Shown here: positions 14,198 to 23,438 of the stretch, in pieces
How positions within the stretch are numbered: the first letter of the stretch is position 1
How the letters are laid out: every line of letters begins with the position of its first letter
From: Gymnorhina tibicen
Taxonomy: Eukaryota > Chordata > Aves > Passeriformes > Artamidae
Length of the DNA stretch: 64,000 nt
Assembly: GCA_013399875.1 (NCBI GenBank)
Contig: VXAZ01007544.1
Span: forward strand, 1,383,091-1,447,090
Direction: 5' to 3'
The notes under the pieces: generated by a model
The model's input: only the letters and a program-made list of their open reading frames with translations
Told to the model about the DNA's origin: nothing
Databases searched by the model: none
Made by a program: the position numbers and the translations under genes

Positions 14198-15114
14198 GGT
14201 CATAGTTCTTTTCTTTAGCAGGGTCCTTAGGTTTTGATTGAAAAATTTTCCCAGCCATCCATAATGTCTGTTACCCTTTGAATTTCCTAATGAATTGCCA
14301 ACACAGATAATTCAGGATACCATGGGAATTAATAGAGTCAGGAAAGAGATATTGTCTAGCACGCATAATACTGTAAGCAGAGGACATTTTACTTGTTTAT
14401 CTCTTCCTACATCACAAAACACTACTCAAAGTGGGAAATATGATTTTCAGGGAGGTTTTTCAGCATAATCTACAGACACTTTAATTAAATATGCCAGTAT
14501 TTTATTAATTCTCACTTAAATAGTCTGAATTTGATGTGTTACAGCTAAATCATCTCTATATTTGAACGCAAATCCCTCTCATTGAAACTCTTGACACTAA
14601 ACACTATTTTGTCAGAATTGCTGAACATTAGACTACTGTAATCCTAACAACTTGTGCTTTAATTGCAATAATTTAAGGTAGCTTAGTTTCAGAGCTTGCC
14701 AACAGGGGCATGGGGAGTTAAAAAGAAACACAGATATAGTACAAGGTGGCACAGCAGAAGATTTCTTTGAATTTGGTAGCTGTATCTGAGTCCTTCATTC
14801 TTTGAATCTGCTGTCTTTTGGATTGAGTTACACATGTTACCAATCTATGCTATGAGTTATACTCATAATAAGGTGGTTTTGTAAATCAGTCCAAAAAAAA
14901 ATTGTGCAGGATGTCTGATAGCATATACAGAAGTTTAAACAAAATTAAATCTGAATTATCACTTTAAAGAGAAACTTTTATTCCAGATAATTGTATTTAA
15001 AAAATAAAATTAAAAAACCCCCTACTAAAATCGTTTTTAAAGAGGGTGGGGCTAGGAGTAGTGGGAGGAGAATTTTTCTTTAACTAAAAACAAAGACATG
15101 CTTGGATTAGTTTA

Positions 15115-15229
15115 AGGTTCAATCCTGCAAGTTGCCAAGCTTTCTGGTCCCAATTCAGTAAATTACTTAAGCATGAGCTTAAGTTTTAAGCACATCATCA
15201 ATTCCAAAGAAATTATCTGACTCACACAT
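15115..15229. repeat. Ancient amniote palindromic-repeat remnant
   Basis: The stretch contains AATCCTGCAAG, CCAATTCAGTAAATTACTTA and AGCATGAGCTTAAG, then TTTTAAGCACATCATCAATT. These words follow the order of an old repeat family widespread in reptile and bird DNA, whose signature is AATTCAG, then CACTTAAGCA, then TTTAAGCACATGAGT. The family name is not certain to me. An internal inverted repeat CTTAAG-C-ATGA-G-CTTAAG (15166-15183) fits its palindromic design. Confidence 0.5.
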
Positions 15230-17888
15230 CCCTAATAAATGTCTGGGCTAGAGCCAGAGATATCAGCACTTACTAGTATTAAGACTTTCGTTTCCTAATT
15301 GAACTAATAGTGATAGGTAGATTGCATAGAGAATAAAACCTCCTGCAAACCTCCTTGCATGCTGGCAATCACAGCTGGCTCTGCTGTAACCCACATACCT
15401 CACAGTGTGACTCGACCGTCCCTGCCATGGTACAAAGCTGGCCACAATGTTCCTGCCCTCCCAGTGTTCCCCCTGTCTAGTGTGAATCACATTCACTGTT
15501 GCTGAAATTCCTAGTTATCCATACAAGCAATAATAGAAACATTTGAGCAGAAAGAATTTTTGAGTCATGTAGGTGGTTTTCTTGTGTGGGAAACTACCCG
15601 CTTTGTATCTATGTGATTAGGAAAGTCAGCTTCATTTGCCTCTGGCTGTCTGAGGCAAGCAACAAAAAGCACATTCATGTTCCTATTCCTTCCTCATCTC
15701 AGCAACACAGAAGAAGGGAAAAGATTATTAACTTCTATGTCATAGTCAGGTTAAGAGAACACATTCCCTGTCTGTAAGGCATCACTTCTACCAGTGCGAA
15801 CTTTTTCCAGAATTTTACACTGCTCACCCTGAACTCACCCATCCAGCTGGATGAAGACAGTCCTACCCAAATGCATGCTGCCCAGTGCACAAAGAATCAT
15901 GCTGGGATAGCAGAAGTATTATTCTGGTGGTGTTCAGCAATACACCAAACCCTCACTGTACATGGTATCTGCCCAAAACTGACTAGACTGACTAAAAAAA
16001 ACAACTGCTGAGTAGAGGTGAGAAAGCACAATAAGACTGTACCATTCTCTATGTGTGCCCTTCTGGTCTTTGGCAAGCTTGGACAGGAATCTTAAAATAG
16101 ACAAGTTTTCATGAAAAGCCAGGAAAGGACAAATTAGCTTGGGAGAGCTTTATAAAGCAAGCATGAGGAGCAACATAGGCTGTAGTCCAAAAGGATTTCT
16201 CTGAAAAATCAAAAAAACCCAAAACAGACAGGAGACCTGAGTACCACAGGCAAGGGAAAAACAGCAGACAGTAGCTTCTCACAGCAGCATGAAAATGATG
16301 TGACTGGGGAAAAAACAAGCCAGGATGAGGTTTGAGTTGAGGCAGATCTGGAGTAAAATATCAGATCTGGAACCTATCAAGAAACAAGGAGGGAGAATGA
16401 GGACAGCAATCCCTCAGACATGTTGAAAGCCCAGGGAGGACACGATTTCAAAAACAGCAGGCTGCGAACATGGCTGTGTTGAAGATGGCTGATGAGCCAA
16501 AACCCTGGTCAGAGGCGTGTTGGCTGAGCAGGAGGGGAGGAGAGGGAGAGGGCTCAGCTGGGATAAAGGAGCTCTACAGCTCAACATGAGGCCAGGAATG
16601 GCAGGGAGAAGGTTTTTCATGCCAGAGCAGGAGACAGGCTTGCATGGGAAGCATTACTATGCAGAAAAATGTATTCCTGTGAGCACACAGATGAACTGGA
16701 TATTAGGATAGGATTTAAACCTTTCCCAGCCCTGCTCCACTTTGACGCCATGCTGACAATGGCACTTTTCAACAGGTATTTCAACAGGGGAACTTTACCC
16801 AGCACCCAAGAGATTTTATTAAAATCAATATGACAAACTGTGACATCTTTCCAGGAGAGAGCTTAACAACAGGTTTGCATCATTTTTGTGAGGAGCCCTT
16901 GGGCTGCATTTTCAGTCTAAGTATACAGAACGATGTCTGTTGAAAGTCCTACACTGAAACCAGTGACATCATCAGCGGCAAAGGATGGGAAGAGCTTTCA
17001 TTCTGCTCTCAGCAGCCTTAATAGAAAAATGATTAATCATAAGTGCAAAAAAAAGTTGTCATACTGCCTCAGTTGTTTTGCCATTAAATTATACTGTCTA
17101 TGTTACTTATTAGTTCTGGACAGACTTTTCTATTTTTAATACAAACAAAGGGTAGGTAATTGTAAGTGACATCTGCATATATGCTTCCAAAGTGTGGATA
17201 AAACCTTTCAACACACTGAAATATACTTGTTAGTGTATGCACTTAGATCCTGTCATGTAATGAGGAAATTTATAGAGAAAGATAAAAAAGGAAATCATCT
17301 AGGGTATCACTGGTCACCTCCTTATTGGCATTTTAGATAAGAGATAATTAGCCCAAGGAAATCTATTTATACTGTCACATACATAGAGAAGCTGCCTGCA
17401 TTAGCAGACAAAGAGATCTGTAGGTTACTGTGGTGTTGATGACAGAGACAGGCAGTTGTGAAAATTTCAAAGAAACTAGCAGTAAGCCAAAGCGTAGAAT
17501 TGCAACTAAAATCCATTTCTAAGCAAATATCTAGAGCAGGAGTGAAGGTTCACAAATGTTTTTTTGATGGTCAAATCTGACAAGAATAGTCTGCAGATTA
17601 AATGGTCATGAAAATAGAGATGTTCTCAGAAATAATGTAAAATTTGCATTAAGAAAAGTCATCATTGAAAAACTAAGCACTGATAAAAAAAATTTCAGTT
17701 GCAGGTATACGCATGTATAGATGTACAGCTCATTTGGTATCCATAAGAAGTAGATAAAGAAATACTCTAAAGGTCTGGCCTATTCAGCACCAAACTCAGT
17801 GAAGATTGTTCAAGACTGCAGGTGAAATAGTGCAATTCAAAGTTTTTATGTTTAAAAAAGTAGAATATTTATGTCTCAACACAGAAAG
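15230..17888. other. Unassigned DNA
   Basis: I found no gene and no recognisable transposon. A modestly GC-richer patch at about 16.4-16.8 kb carries overlapping short frames on both strands, as expected when stop codons are locally rarer. Confidence 0.55.
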
Positions 17889-17985
17889 TTCCTTCCTTCC
17901 TTCCTTCCTTCTTTCCTTCCTTCCTTCCTTCCTTCCTTCCTTCCTTCCTTTCTTCCTCCTTCCCTCCCTCCCTTCCTCCCTTCCT
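17889..17985. repeat. (TTCC)n polypyrimidine microsatellite
   Basis: Ninety-seven consecutive pyrimidines: nearly pure TTCC units for the first two thirds, then interrupted TCCC and TTCCC variants. Two frames translate to Leu-Pro-Ser-Phe repeats and appear as open frames, but these are simple-repeat artefacts. Such mirror-symmetric pyrimidine tracts can adopt triplex DNA and are often length-polymorphic. Confidence 0.98.
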
Positions 17986-18351
17986 ATTTTTACCTTCAGT
18001 TGTGTGGAAATGCAGATTTGGAAATCATTCCTGAAAAATATTTTTTCTCTAAACTACTTTTAATATTTTCCTTGTTTGAGTGTAAACTACTTTTGTGTGT
18101 GTTTTCTCTAGCAGAGAATAGTCTATTACCTTCCCTTTTGAAATTAAATATTATATTCTTGACGAGTATCTTCAGTGTTTCCTCCAAATAAAAAAGATCA
18201 TGTTTTTATATCTCTGATCATTCCTTCTGATTTCTTCTTGAATCTCTCCATTGTCCATATGTTTCTTGAATTCCTATTCATGCTCTTATTTCTCATCATT
18301 TTTGCTACCTTTTGCTGAAGTAGCCTCTTCAATAAAAAAAGTTATTTTATA

Positions 18352-18371
18352 CCTCACAAAATATTGTGAGG
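18352..18371. repeat. 8-bp perfect inverted repeat, 4-nt loop
   Basis: CCTCACAA and TTGTGAGG pair exactly around AATA. It is the only notable structure in the AT-rich stretch between the TTCC and TA microsatellites. Confidence 0.85.
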
Positions 18372-18534
18372 AAAAGTACAATGTTAGTTGTATCCCTACC
18401 TCAGAGATTTTAGAATAAAGGCTATTCAGCACATGCAGAAAAGAAATAACCATATAAAAAGAATATATTTCACATCACAGTGATATACATAGTTACAATC
18501 ACCATGACAGTCCCTCACAAATTTTAGTACATCC

Positions 18535-18577
18535 TGCAGTCCCTTGTGAGAGAGGGAAGTACTATTATTGCCTTGCT
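18535..18577 (+). mobile_element. Possible MIR-like SINE fragment
   Basis: TGTGAGAGAGGGAAGTACTA followed by TTATTGCC resembles the MIR 3' half, which reads CCCTGTGAGGTAGGTACTATTATT. The match is about forty bases. It lacks the downstream TTTACAGATGAGGAAACTGAG block, so confidence is low. Confidence 0.3.
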
Positions 18578-18600
18578 ACCATCAGGGACATATCAACCAT

Positions 18601-18621
18601 TATATATATATATATATATAT
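18601..18621. repeat. (TA)n microsatellite
   Basis: A perfect dinucleotide run, ended by TCAACGGGG. Confidence 0.97.
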
Positions 18622-19314
18622 CAACGGGGTCATCAACAATTATAGACACAAATCCACACAGAATTACATGTCTTCATTTAATATTTTTATAGAAATAATA
18701 TATTGATATGTATTTGTATTTCTTATTCTCATGCTACCATGTGGAAATTGTTAAATTACCTCTGAAAGAGCTAGTAAGAGTACTAGAATAAAGATATATA
18801 CATTTAGATGAGCTCCATCCACTCAGACAATTTACTCAAAAAGGAAACAAGATTTATTAGCTTGTGTTAATATGGTTATTCTGTTTCTGATGCACAAGCA
18901 GCTTAGGACACTCCAGAAAACCCAGACTTGTGTCCTGACAAAATTCTTGAGAGCTGTTATCACCAGATCTGTGGTAAATTGAGCATGTCTCTCAAATTGT
19001 ACTTCTTGCATGCCCAAATCCTTCACAGTCCTTCCTCTTCACTTACCTTGGGTTTGGGGTTCTTTTAGGAAGTTAAACGACACGAGAGGTAAAGCAGAAA
19101 TACAGGCAGAAGACATGTCACCTCAAGTTGAGGTTCTTTCCACACTCCAAGCACAGCCCTTTCATCAGAGTGGAGGGACCCACCCCCTCTTCTGGGTAAG
19201 AACAGTGTAACTCAAAGTCAACTAGCTGAGACTCGTGGCACACAAACATGCATCAAATGCTCCATATAGGCCTAGCAACTATAAAAACCACTCTTTTTGA
19301 GAATGGGAGATGAG

Positions 19315-19320
19315 TTTAAT
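19315..19320. other. Target-site duplication, left copy
   Basis: TTTAAT directly precedes the LTR start and is repeated exactly after its end at 19992-19997. A 6-bp duplication is typical of ERVK-type (class II) endogenous retrovirus insertions. Confidence 0.85.
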
Positions 19321-19991
19321 TGTGGGATTCTGTTTTGAATTCCACCTGTTGATCTTGCTGTGCCTTAAATCATTCCTCCCCTGCTGGGGGAGGACTTCTG
19401 AGTCCTTGCCTGGATTTTTGTTAATTAATGGACATTCAGCCTTCTCTGCTCTCAGATAGTTTATTAAGTCTTATCAGAAAAGTTAGAAGTACAGCAGAGG
19501 GACGTGCACACTAAGGAAAATGCGCAGAATGCCGCCGAAATCAAGATAACACGGCGTTTTTAAAGCTAAACAATCCAATCGGTGTTTGAAACGACAGATA
19601 TTTTCACTTTTCTACCAATATTCAACAAATGTTTTTAAAACGTCCACAGGAACTGCAGAATTTTCTATCCAATCACTTTAAACAATTTTGCCGCATTAAA
19701 TGGAGTAGCATGAAGAACAAGAAGGAGGTTATAAAACAACAACAATCTTCCATTTTGGAGTTTTTGCTTTTTTATCTATTTGCTACTTTAACAAACCCAA
19801 CACCTTTATATTTTCACCCTGTGTAACATTACATAATATTCTATCACCTAGTTCACACCGCTGTGCATTCAAATTCTTCCCAGAGAGTTGGCAGCTTTCT
19901 CCATGGACGAAGGTCAAAAACCGTGCTGTCCAGGGGGGCAAAACTCCTTAAAACAGGCAGAGAAACATTCCCCGCACTCTGGACTCCCACA
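19321..19991 (-). mobile_element. Complete solo LTR, ERVK-like, minus strand
   Basis: This 671-bp element begins TGTGGGATTC and ends in TCCCACA. The termini form a perfect 7-bp inverted repeat (9 of 10 bases if extended) with the canonical TG and CA ends. It is bounded by an exact 6-bp duplication of host sequence, TTTAAT. On the minus strand, AATAAA lies at 19465-19460, about 140 bp before the 3' terminus, and a TTTAAAAA box lies about 100 bp upstream of it. That orders the element as U3-R-U5 on the minus strand. No internal gag, pol or env sequence lies on either side, so it is a solo LTR left by recombination between two LTRs. CpG is clearly more frequent inside than in the flanks, which suggests a fairly young insertion. 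Assignment to the class II group is inferred from the 6-bp duplication. The subfamily is unknown. Confidence 0.88.
19460..19465 (-). promoter_or_regulatory. LTR polyadenylation signal
   Basis: AATAAA reads on the minus strand (TTTATT on the plus strand), inside the solo LTR. It fixes the element's orientation and marks the R/U5 neighbourhood. Confidence 0.7.
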
Positions 19992-19997
19992 TTTAAT
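19992..19997. other. Target-site duplication, right copy
   Basis: TTTAAT is identical to the copy at 19315-19320 and directly follows the LTR terminus TCCCACA. Confidence 0.85.
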
Positions 19998-20988
19998 GAC
20001 AATTGATGTAGGAATACAACTTAACATTACCCATCTAGACAATTTCTGAGTTATCCATCTAGAAAATTAACCACGTAGACAATTTCTCAGCCAGCCCAAA
20101 TGCATGAGCTCTGCTCTTAGAAACTGCAGGTGAAACTAGGAAAGGCAAGGAAGGAGAGGGCCAGAAAGGGCAGGGGGAGATAACTGAGGAAAGAAAGAAG
20201 AAAGAAGGTCAAAGACTAGAAAAGAAGAAGTAGTGGAAGGAGGAATATTTGAAATTTGAACACTGATTTCTCTCATCTTTATGCATTTCACTTTTGTTGG
20301 TTTATCATCAAGTAGACTGCCACTGCAGAGACCAGAACTTTGGAGAAGTTTTTCAGTAGCATTTGCAAAATGAAAACAGAAAACATTTTAAAGTCTGTTG
20401 CCCTTTGCACTAAATTTTATTTTTGTACTCATGAAATGTGGAAGGTGGGTCACCCTGTTGGTTTGCACACTGTCTATTGCCTGACAGGAGCCAGCTGACT
20501 TATCAGAAAGGGAAATCTGGGGACAAAAAGTCAGGAATGACTCAGATGTGAATTCTGCTCCATTGTATTAAAACATGTAGCTGAAGCCATGTGCAGTTGC
20601 TGAAAACTCAAGGCTACGTTTGGGGCATCACTGAAACACACTTAGCAAATTTGCCTCTTAACTGTCAGATTTTTTTACTAATTTATGATAATTTATAATA
20701 GGTGTATTGTTATTTTTTATTGTTGCCATGTTTTTATAGTTGAGAGGTAAATATTTAAAAATTTTCTGGTTTTCCTTTTTTTTCCTCCATAAAAGAACTA
20801 GATGATTTGTCTTTGTTTTGTACTCAGAGTTTGGAAATCCTCTAAATAAATCAGTTACTCTGTCAGCCCCCACAGGTACTTTAGCTACTTTAACAACTTA
20901 GCTCCAAGCCTTCAAATTTGTATGCACAAAAATGGCCAAGAATAGGACTTATCTCACCTAATCTAAGAGATAGGAATCGAATATACAC
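19998..20988. other. Unassigned DNA with a GA-rich stretch
   Basis: At 20137-20245 the plus strand is strongly purine-biased (AAGG, GAAAG and AGAAG words), next to the solo LTR but outside its duplication. The remainder is AT-rich. No gene is recognised. Confidence 0.55.
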
Positions 20989-21130
20989 AGTTGTCTAGGC
21001 TACACTTCTGTTGTCAATTGAGAGAGGCAGAACTCTTAAGATAGGAGGTATGAATCACCGCTCCGGAGGCGAAAATCTCTCTCCATTGACTCTAGAGGGA
21101 ACCTAGGAAGGTTGGTTAGGCTAGACAACT
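20989..21130. repeat. Nested inverted repeat, unidentified element
   Basis: Outer arms AGTTGTCTAGGCTA (20989-21002) and TAGGCTAGACAACT (21117-21130) are reverse complements at 13 of 14 positions. Inner arms GTCAATTGAGAGAG (21013-21026) and CTCTCTCCATTGAC (21077-21090) also match at 13 of 14. The apex holds the palindrome CTCCGGAG (21061-21068) with several CpGs. The two arm pairs nest correctly, so the whole folds into one long hairpin with internal loops. Possible identities are a MITE-like DNA-transposon remnant or a structured transcript. I did not recognise the family and saw no convincing target-site duplication. Confidence 0.7.
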
Positions 21131-21503
21131 AACATTTAAATGATCAAAACTAAGTGAGCTAAATCACATTTGAAGTGCATGAAGAGCATGCTGAAATCAG
21201 TGCAACTATTCTTCCAAAAAATAGTTGTACGGATGTTAAAATATTTGTATAATAAAAGTTCCACAATATCGAGTTTTTAATGGACAAGACTATTTATGTG
21301 TGTTTAGAGGAATACAGCTTTGATCCTTGACTGGTATTTTTTGGTAAAATTAGAAAGGGATGCAAACCAGAAAGTTCAGATGTAGGAAGAAAATTATTTA
21401 ATGGTACCTTACAAATTATTTTAAAAGGTAAATTTTGCTACCCTACCTGGTCCTTCACTCATTGCTAGAGCTGGTCAATCTGCTTCTGAGAGGCAGTCCT
21501 CAC

Positions 21504-21504
<1 letters not shown>
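21131..21504. other. Unassigned AT-rich DNA
   Basis: It lies between the nested inverted repeat and the poly(A) tract. I see no retrotransposon body or pseudogene that would explain the following poly(A). Confidence 0.5.
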
Positions 21505-21548
<44 letters not shown>

Positions 21549-21567
21549 NAAAAAAAAAAAAAAAAAA
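21505..21567. repeat. Long poly(A) with one ambiguous base
   Basis: Sixty-three A residues are interrupted by a single N at 21549. The plus-strand lysine-run open frame across it is an artefact. Either the tail of an unrecognised retrocopy or an assembly-extended homopolymer is possible. No matching target-site duplication was found on its two sides. Confidence 0.95.
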
Positions 21568-21989
21568 GTAAAAATGACAGTGTAGAGGCCTTTGGGAATA
21601 TCAAATTTAAGAACTTGTCATTTTCATATATCAGCAAAAATGAATGATGATACCTCTGCTCCCTTGAAACTTCAAGAAAGGATAGCTGTGATGTTGCCTG
21701 ACTGCCAGGATACTATTCAAATAGTTGGTTATTGACAGGAACCTGTATCAAGTACATCAAGAGGTTAAAAAATTGCTTGAAAATATATTGGTAAACTTTA
21801 TCAACAGAAGATAAGGACTTGGTGAGTCTGATAGGCCTGGTTAACATGGATCCTGAAATGAACATTCAAAAGTACATTTTTCTCTACACTACCAAATCAC
21901 AGAGCATTGTTTTTTTTTTCCTTTGTGGAAAAAAATTGCTTTAATTTTGCGAGAACGGAAGAAAGCAAATGCCACCCACCTCGAGGCCT

Positions 21990-22560
21990 ATGATTTCAAG
22001 GCACTTCCCTTCCTGTTGCATGTGTTTGTGGGGAGCAGAGGTTTTGTGCGTGCACAGCTATAAACCTGCCAAAACCCTCTCAGTGGCTGCTGCCGCCCCA
22101 CCAGTGCAGCTGAGGGGTTGGCTGCCGTGCTGAGGTACTGAGTCAAACTGGAGTTTGTCCCCACACACAGCCCAAAAACTTGGAAACTTCAGTGCCAGAT
22201 GCAGAGTGGTTAGGAAAGCCACCCCCGTAACCCAGGGACAGGGTGCACAGCTGGAGCGCAGACGCAGACAGGGCCTTCCCGGAGTGGCTGTGGGCCGTGT
22301 GGGATCAGCAAAGCTCTGGGACATGGCACGCCCAGAAAGGCTGCAGTATGCCCCGTGGTCACGGCAGGTAAGGAATGCGTAAAGGAACACGCGCCGTGCA
22401 GCCGAGGGATCTCCACATGCCACTCAGCTGTCAGCTTTGTTCCGACTGCCCGGATTCAGGTGGATTTCACTCGGCACTGCAGGGAGACAGACTTTACCAC
22501 TTTGTGACTCACGCCCGATGGGAGGGAGTGGGAACAGCAATCATTTATGACTCACTACAT
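21990..22560. promoter_or_regulatory. Local GC/CpG-rich island, candidate regulatory element
   Basis: Composition shifts sharply from the AT-rich surroundings. CpGs recur about every 20-25 bp, including ACGCGCCG near 22389. Exact AP-1 words (TGAGTCA or TGACTCA) occur at 22139-22145, 22505-22511 and 22548-22554. TATAAA at 22059-22064 is followed about 300 bp later by CAG/GTAAGG, a strong splice-donor match with its GT at 22368-22369. An enhancer, or the first exon of a non-coding or alternative transcript, would fit. Frames open on both strands (for example a 121-codon minus frame at 22058-22423), but low stop density explains those. No protein family was recognised. Confidence 0.4.
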
Positions 22561-22858
22561 TGTATAAGGCTGTGGAAAATCATTTGCTTGCATACTGTAC
22601 AAATACATACTGGAAGTATATTAAATATGTTGAAGTAATTGGAACACAATTAAAATGTTCTGAAGCAAAAGAGAGAAAGGTTACTCATTACCAGTCTCTT
22701 CCTTTTCAGAGAGATAACCTATTAGCAGAAATGTGCAGTATTTTCCTTCTGAAGAAGTCAAGGCTTTAAAATTCTGTCTAGAAATAGAACTGTGTGAATA
22801 ATTTGGGGTGGGGGTTATATTCAAAGAAAAACTAGCAGTTTTTGTCTTCTTGACAGTG

Positions 22859-22875
22859 GTTTTTTTTTTTTTTTT
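22859..22875. repeat. Poly(T) run
   Basis: About seventeen T residues followed by CTTTTCTT. No associated element was seen. Confidence 0.8.
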
Positions 22876-23137
22876 CTTTTCTTGAGTAACTGTTCCTAGG
22901 ATAAGAAAAATTTAAGTTCTTCTGAAATAGTAGGAATAAATATATTTTGAAACTGTCCCTCTAAAAACAAAGTTGTGCAAAAGCCTAATGCTCAAATCTG
23001 TGTTTGAATAAAACAGGCTGCAAAGGATATTGTTACACAAGAAGGAAAGAAACCATAGCCTGCAGGTTGGGGTGCTGGTCTACAAAGTTCTTTGCTTTGC
23101 TAGAATTTAAATGAGGACCTTAGAAATAAATATCTCC

Positions 23138-23196
23138 GGCCTAAATCTGCAAAAAATCTGAGGTGCCTGAATCCTGTAGAATTTAGAACCTAGGGT
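23138..23196. repeat. Ancient palindromic-repeat remnant (weak)
   Basis: CCTAAATCTGCAAAAAATCT, GAGGTGCCTGAATCCT and TAGAATTTAG follow the order of an old amniote repeat. That repeat has signatures of the type ATCCACAAAG, then TTAGGCACCTAACTCCTATTGAA. The match is strongly diverged and recognised only by word order. Confidence 0.35.
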
Positions 23197-23326
23197 TAGA
23201 TGACTTGGATGGGTCAAGTGATGGCAATATCAAGGAGAGAGCTGTGTTTGTACTCTCCCCTTTCCTTCAGATCAAAGCCATGAGAAGCAATACTAATTAA
23301 AGTATTTCTACCCAGAGAGGAAGTTC

Positions 23327-23438
23327 ACAGATTCACAGAATATGCCAAGTTGGAAAGGACCCACAAGGATCACTGAGTCTGACTCCTGGACCTTCACAGG
23401 ACCATCCCCAAGATTCACACCACGTTCCTCAACAGAGT
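23327..23438 (-). mobile_element. CR1 LINE 3' end, minus strand
   Basis: On the plus strand the element starts with its reverse-complemented tail, ATTCACAGAATATGCC. It continues with AGTTGGAAAGGACCCACAAG, GATCACTGAGTCTGACTCCT, then GACCTTCACAGGACCATCCC and AAGATTCACACCACG. This is the standard bird CR1 3' untranslated region read backwards, and the GGACCCACAAGGATCA variant is one I associate with songbird genomes. The element is truncated at the 5' end somewhere near 23438. Confidence 0.85.

Larger units (their letters stand above)
6056..15114. other. Unassigned AT-rich DNA with several perfect hairpins
   Basis: Nine kilobases hold no open frame above about 113 codons and no recognisable coding or RNA gene. 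Short perfect inverted repeats at 6973-7000, 8312-8327 and 14171-14197 are listed separately. A 14-bp T run lies at 9162-9175. A weak MIR-like stretch may lie near 8470-8530. Confidence 0.5.

Noticed and set aside
17806..18191. Leu-Pro-Ser-Phe repeat proteins
   Set aside because: They are translations of the (TTCC)n microsatellite in two frames.
21435..21647. Lysine-rich protein
   Set aside because: It is translated poly(A) across an ambiguous base.
22058..22423. 121-codon minus-strand frame in the GC-rich island as a gene
   Set aside because: Several frames on both strands are open at once here, as expected from low stop density in GC-rich DNA.
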